Part shown: one piece after another, positions 60,021 to 64,000 of the stretch
How the letters are laid out: each line of letters begins with the position of its first letter
Position numbering within the stretch: the first letter of the stretch is position 1
Source: Neocallimastix lanati (nom. inval.)
Taxonomy: Eukaryota; Neocallimastigomycota; Neocallimastigomycetes; Neocallimastigales; Neocallimastigaceae
Assembly: GCA_016946835.1 (NCBI GenBank)
Contig: JACVTC010000006.1
Location: forward strand, 1,269,501-1,333,500
Direction: 5' to 3'
Length of the DNA stretch: 64,000 bases
The notes under the pieces: model-generated
Seen by the model: the letters and a program-made list of their open reading frames with translations, nothing else
What the model was told of the DNA's origin: nothing
Databases searched by the model: none
Translations under genes and position numbers: made by a program

Positions 60021-62530
60021 TTTTTATTATTTGTTTATTTACTTTATAAAAAACAAAGTATAAAAAAAAAAAAATTATTTTTAGATACTATTTATTATTT
60101 ATATATTTCTGTTTTTTTTTTTATTTCTTTTTCTTATTTAATATTTATTATATAAAAATAAAAAAATAAACCATTAAGTACATATGTAGATATGTATAAA
60201 TAAATCCTATCAATCTTTGTTTTTATTACAAATTAATATATGTTTGATTCATAAAATATGATTAATCTATTATTAATATATTAATCTATAATAAATTATA
60301 TTCATAATATATTAGTGTATAAAAATTTTTTATAATTAATTAATATATAAATCCAATCTATATTTATATAAATGATCAATATAATATATTATATAATATA
60401 TGAATAAGGAAATATTTAAATAATTAATATATTTTTGGAGCAATTAATTATAACCATCAAAAAATAGACATATATTATATTATATTACATAGTATATAAA
60501 ATTCATATTGAAAATATATTTAATATAAAAGAATTTTTTCTAAAATATATATAATAGAATAAAATGGTAAAAACATAATTATATTATAACATATATTACT
60601 AATATTCAAATTTATATATTAATGGAAAATTAGATTTTAAGAATATTTATTTTATTTATATAATATATTATTAATATATTATTAAGTATATTATCAATTA
60701 AATAAAAATAGCTTAATTGAGTCGTTAAACAATATTGAAAAACCAAAAAATTTTATTTTAATTATTATTTAATATATCTTTATATTTATATTTAAATTGA
60801 AATGCTTATCATTAAATGATTATGCTTATTATTTATAAATATAAATAATGAATAAATAATTGAATAATAAATAATAATAATAATAAATAATAAAAATAAT
60901 AATAATAAATAATAAATAATAATAAATAATAAATAATTGAATAATAAATAATAAATAATAATAATAAATAATAATTAAGTAAATAAATATATAAAATTTG
61001 GTTTTAAATAATTCTAATATCCTTTTGTTTATATAAAATGCTTATTTATTCTTTTTTTTTTTTTATTATTATTATTATAACTATTAAGAGAATTAGTAAA
61101 AAAATAAATAATAGAAAAGGTCAATTATTCTTTTATATGGAATTCTCTCCTTTATTTATTTATTCAAAAATATTTATTCAAAATTGAACTAAAAAATAAA
61201 TATTAAATAAATATATAGTAAATAAATATTAAATAAATATATAAATAAATAAATAAATATTAAATAAATATAATAATAATATTAAATGTTTTTAGAAACC
61301 TGGTTTATTTTACTTAATTAATAATTATATTTAAGATTTCTTATTGACCATTAATTTTGAATATTATTTATTATGAATATTTTTTAATAAGTATCATATT
61401 ATAATATGATATATATATTTCATAACAACTATTACTAATATTTAATTATTTAAGTATTTATTTATTATTAATAAATATTAATAAAATTATTATTGATTAT
61501 TTATGTAATTTTTTTTTTTTAAAAAATGTTATTAATATAATAAATATTAATTACTTAAAAATTAATTACTATCAATTATTAATAATTATCAAAATAAAAG
61601 AAAAGAAGAAGAATAAATATTAAAGAAAAAAAGGAGAATAAATATTAAAGAAAAAAAGGAAGAAAAAAGAAAGAAAAATAACTAACATGGAATCTTTTTT
61701 TGACACCTAAAAAAGTCTTATTTATAATATTTAAAATAAATATATTATTCTAATTTTATTCTAATTTCCACCAATGACCGTTTTTCTATCAGAAATAAAT
61801 AAGCCACTAATATATTATTTATTACAAATTGAAAAAAATGATGAATTATTAATATAAATTGTGCAATATTAATAAAAAAATTTTTTTCCGTAAATATCTG
61901 TAATTGTTTAATAATAAATAAATAAATAATAAATAAATAAATAATAAATAAATAATAAATAAATATAAATAATAAATAAATAAATAATAAATAATATATA
62001 ATAATAATAATAAATAAATAAATAAATAATAAATAAATAAATAATAAATAAATAAATAAATAATAAATAAATAATAAATAATAAATAATAAATATTTGAA
62101 TAATAAATAATAAATATTTGAATAATAAATAATTAAATAATGAATAATGAATAATAAATAATTGAATAATAAAACCTGTTATTTAATTGAAATATAGCTG
62201 TTGTGACTGTATATCAACTATATGGTTTTGATGTTAATATTAGCAATATATGCAGTCATTGTTGTTATTAATGTTCCAGAATAATGACGATATTGATAAA
62301 CATATGCATATATTATTAATAAATAATGAATAATAAATAATTGAATCATGAATAATAAATAATAAATAAATAATAAATAAATAATAAATAAATAATAAAT
62401 AATAAATAAATAATAAATAAATAATAAATAAATAATAAATAATAAATAAATAATAAATAATAAATAAATAAATAATGAATAAATAATAAATAATAAATAA
62501 ATATATAAATAATAAATATCACAGATTAGT
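60021..62530. other. AT-rich low-complexity DNA with ATAA-type microsatellites
   Basis: No gene is seen. AATAAT/AAATAAAT arrays lie at about 60850-60980, 61190-61275, 61910-62175 and 62310-62520. A short unique segment at 62176-62310 sits between two arrays. An 18-bp perfect palindrome ATCATATTATAATATGAT is at about 61393-61410. Confidence 0.6.
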
Positions 62531-63290
62531 AATCGCTATAACATAACATAATGCTTACTTCAACCTCAATAATCACATTTGTATCGTGAGGTATTTAAAA
62601 CATGGAAATTTTGAGTAAAAATGAGATCATGAATATGACTAATGAATATTACATCGAATTCTACTGCATAGATAATTACTGTGTCGTCGTGAAGACACAG
62701 GCAATATAATTCGATATATAATTAAAGGACAGATCTTCATATATTTATTGGGGAAAGAGATATGACTAAAAATGTCAAGGTGACGAGGTACGCTCCTCGT
62801 TAATTTGCACGTCTGAACATATATGTTCCACCAAAAACTTCTGGGCCCTCGGAAAGTAAAAACGGAAGATATACGCTGCTAATATTAGTAGTTTCCACAA
62901 ATTCAGTAATTAACTGCTGGTGTTGCTATCGAAAGAGAGGTACAAGTACACCGATAAATATACCGTAGTGTTTGGCAACTGCCACGCATATATTAAAAGC
63001 AAAAGTGCAGTGAGGATATTCAATACAGTCAGAGACATAGCTGAAGACCCATAAACCATACATTAGTAATTAGAGCACACAAATGGCATACACCTTGATA
63101 AAACAATGTTCAAACGATTATATATACTATATGTACTAACATTGATACACATTAAAATAACCATAGTAAACTTTCACATTACAATATTGGATACTCTATA
63201 TTCATCATATTCTGGTGAAGTAGGGAACAACGTTACACAAATAAATGAATACAAGAGAATAATATTTATATTATATAGATATATATAGCT
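62531..63290. other. Unexplained non-repetitive island without a convincing ORF
   Basis: About 750 bp of normal-complexity, higher-G+C sequence bounded by microsatellite and AT-rich DNA. Two perfect hairpins stand out: CTGTGTC-8 nt-GACACAG (about 62679-62700) and ACGAGG-6 nt-CCTCGT (about 62784-62801). The longest frame is 60 codons (63106-63288) and has no recognisable motif. Decayed element, non-coding RNA or regulatory region are all possible. Confidence 0.5.
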
Positions 63291-64000
63291 AATATAAATA
63301 ATAAATTTATGTGAATATTTTAAAATTTTAAAGTCTTTTTTTTTTCTTTTTTTTTTTTTTTTTCTTTACAACAATTTTAATATAAAGGAAAAAGAATATT
63401 ATTATAAAGAAGTTATGTCCATTTATTTTTTTATTTATTTATTTTTTATTTAAAAAAAAAAAAAAACTTAATACCGCTATATTAAAAACAGTAATAGAAT
63501 TATTCCAATTTTATTAGTTCAAAGTATTATTTTTTATTAATATTTTTTTTTTATATCAACTGATTTAACTTTAAAAATGATTATATATATTTTTTAAGTA
63601 CATGAAATTTCTTCAAGTAATTAAAAAATAATTGAAAAAGATTATTTATTAAATAAAAATTTTCAATAATTAATTTTAACTTAAAAGAAAAAAAAAATAA
63701 CATTAAATATTACTCATAATAATATGAAGTTTTTCGGTTGTAATAAATGTTATTATTGAATAGAATAGTATAATTGAGACTCTTGACACCAATTTTTTAA
63801 ATAAATCTAAATTTATTTATTTATTTATTTATTTGTTTATTTATTTATTTAAATATAGTATAATATTATGAATATCTTTTAACATTATTAAGAATATAAA
63901 TAAAAAAGTTTATTCATTTAATAATAAAAATATTTAGATATTTTAAAATATAATATTGATATTTTTTCTTCACATAATTTTATAAAAGCATAAAATTATG
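63291..64000. other. AT-rich DNA, no gene seen
   Basis: T- and A-runs and TTTA repeats only. Confidence 0.6.

Noticed and set aside
63106-63288. 60-codon frame in the 62.5-63.3 kb island
   Set aside because: No homology recognised, no splice partners evident; reported only as part of the unexplained island.

Overview
This 64 kb window is extremely A+T-rich eukaryotic DNA. It has long homopolymer runs, AT microsatellites, short GT/AG introns and many transposable elements. The one confidently identified housekeeping protein is a UBE2D/UBC4-class ubiquitin-conjugating enzyme whose N-terminus ([20 protein letters not shown]) is typical of fungi. Composition plus element content best fit a gut anaerobic chytrid-like fungus (Neocallimastigomycota). 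That placement is inference; no rRNA or other lineage marker is present.

Layout. 1-2.3 kb: a decayed Ty1/copia pol and a probable 3' LTR. 2.7-18.7 kb: minus-strand APE-type LINE copies of at least three families, joined head-to-tail at their poly(A) tails (E then D; C then A then B). 19.7-20.8 kb: a two-exon gene for a 273-residue protein with a long hydrophobic hairpin resembling oleosins. 20.8-27.7 kb: mostly low-complexity DNA with a large inverted-repeat array and a cluster of poly(A) tracts. 27.76 kb: tRNA-Val(UAC), with three LTR retrotransposons stacked directly upstream. LTR1 (27.8-31.1 kb) is non-coding. LTR2 (31.1-39.2 kb) is an intact-looking Ty3/gypsy element. LTR3 (39.2-46.6 kb) is a Ty3/gypsy element with a chromodomain-like tail and one nonsense codon. 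46.1 kb: a 394-bp fold-back element inside the LTR3 3' LTR. 47.5-54.4 kb: a complete Mutator-like element (MULE) with a 9-bp target duplication, a FLYWCH/MULE transposase and a 2.3-kb internal minisatellite. 55.3-58.2 kb: decayed gag and LINE fragments. 58.7-60.0 kb: the five-exon UBC4/UBE2D gene. 60-64 kb: low-complexity DNA and an unexplained non-coding island at 62.5-63.3 kb.

Strongest signals. Both gypsy elements place a classical -1 slippery heptamer in the correct gag frame just before the gag stop (U UUA AAC in LTR2, A AAA AAC in LTR3). Each is followed by a 7-nt spacer and a hairpin, and pol lies in the -1 frame. LTR1 and LTR3 have a site right after the 5' LTR that is perfectly complementary (12-13 nt) to a segment within the same LTR about 40 nt downstream of a TATA box, as in Tf1-type self-priming. 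LTR1 and LTR2 both inserted about 14-16 bp upstream of the tRNA gene. The LINE arrays give a relative chronology, because each younger copy sits in an older copy's tail. The MULE carries a minisatellite with higher-order structure.
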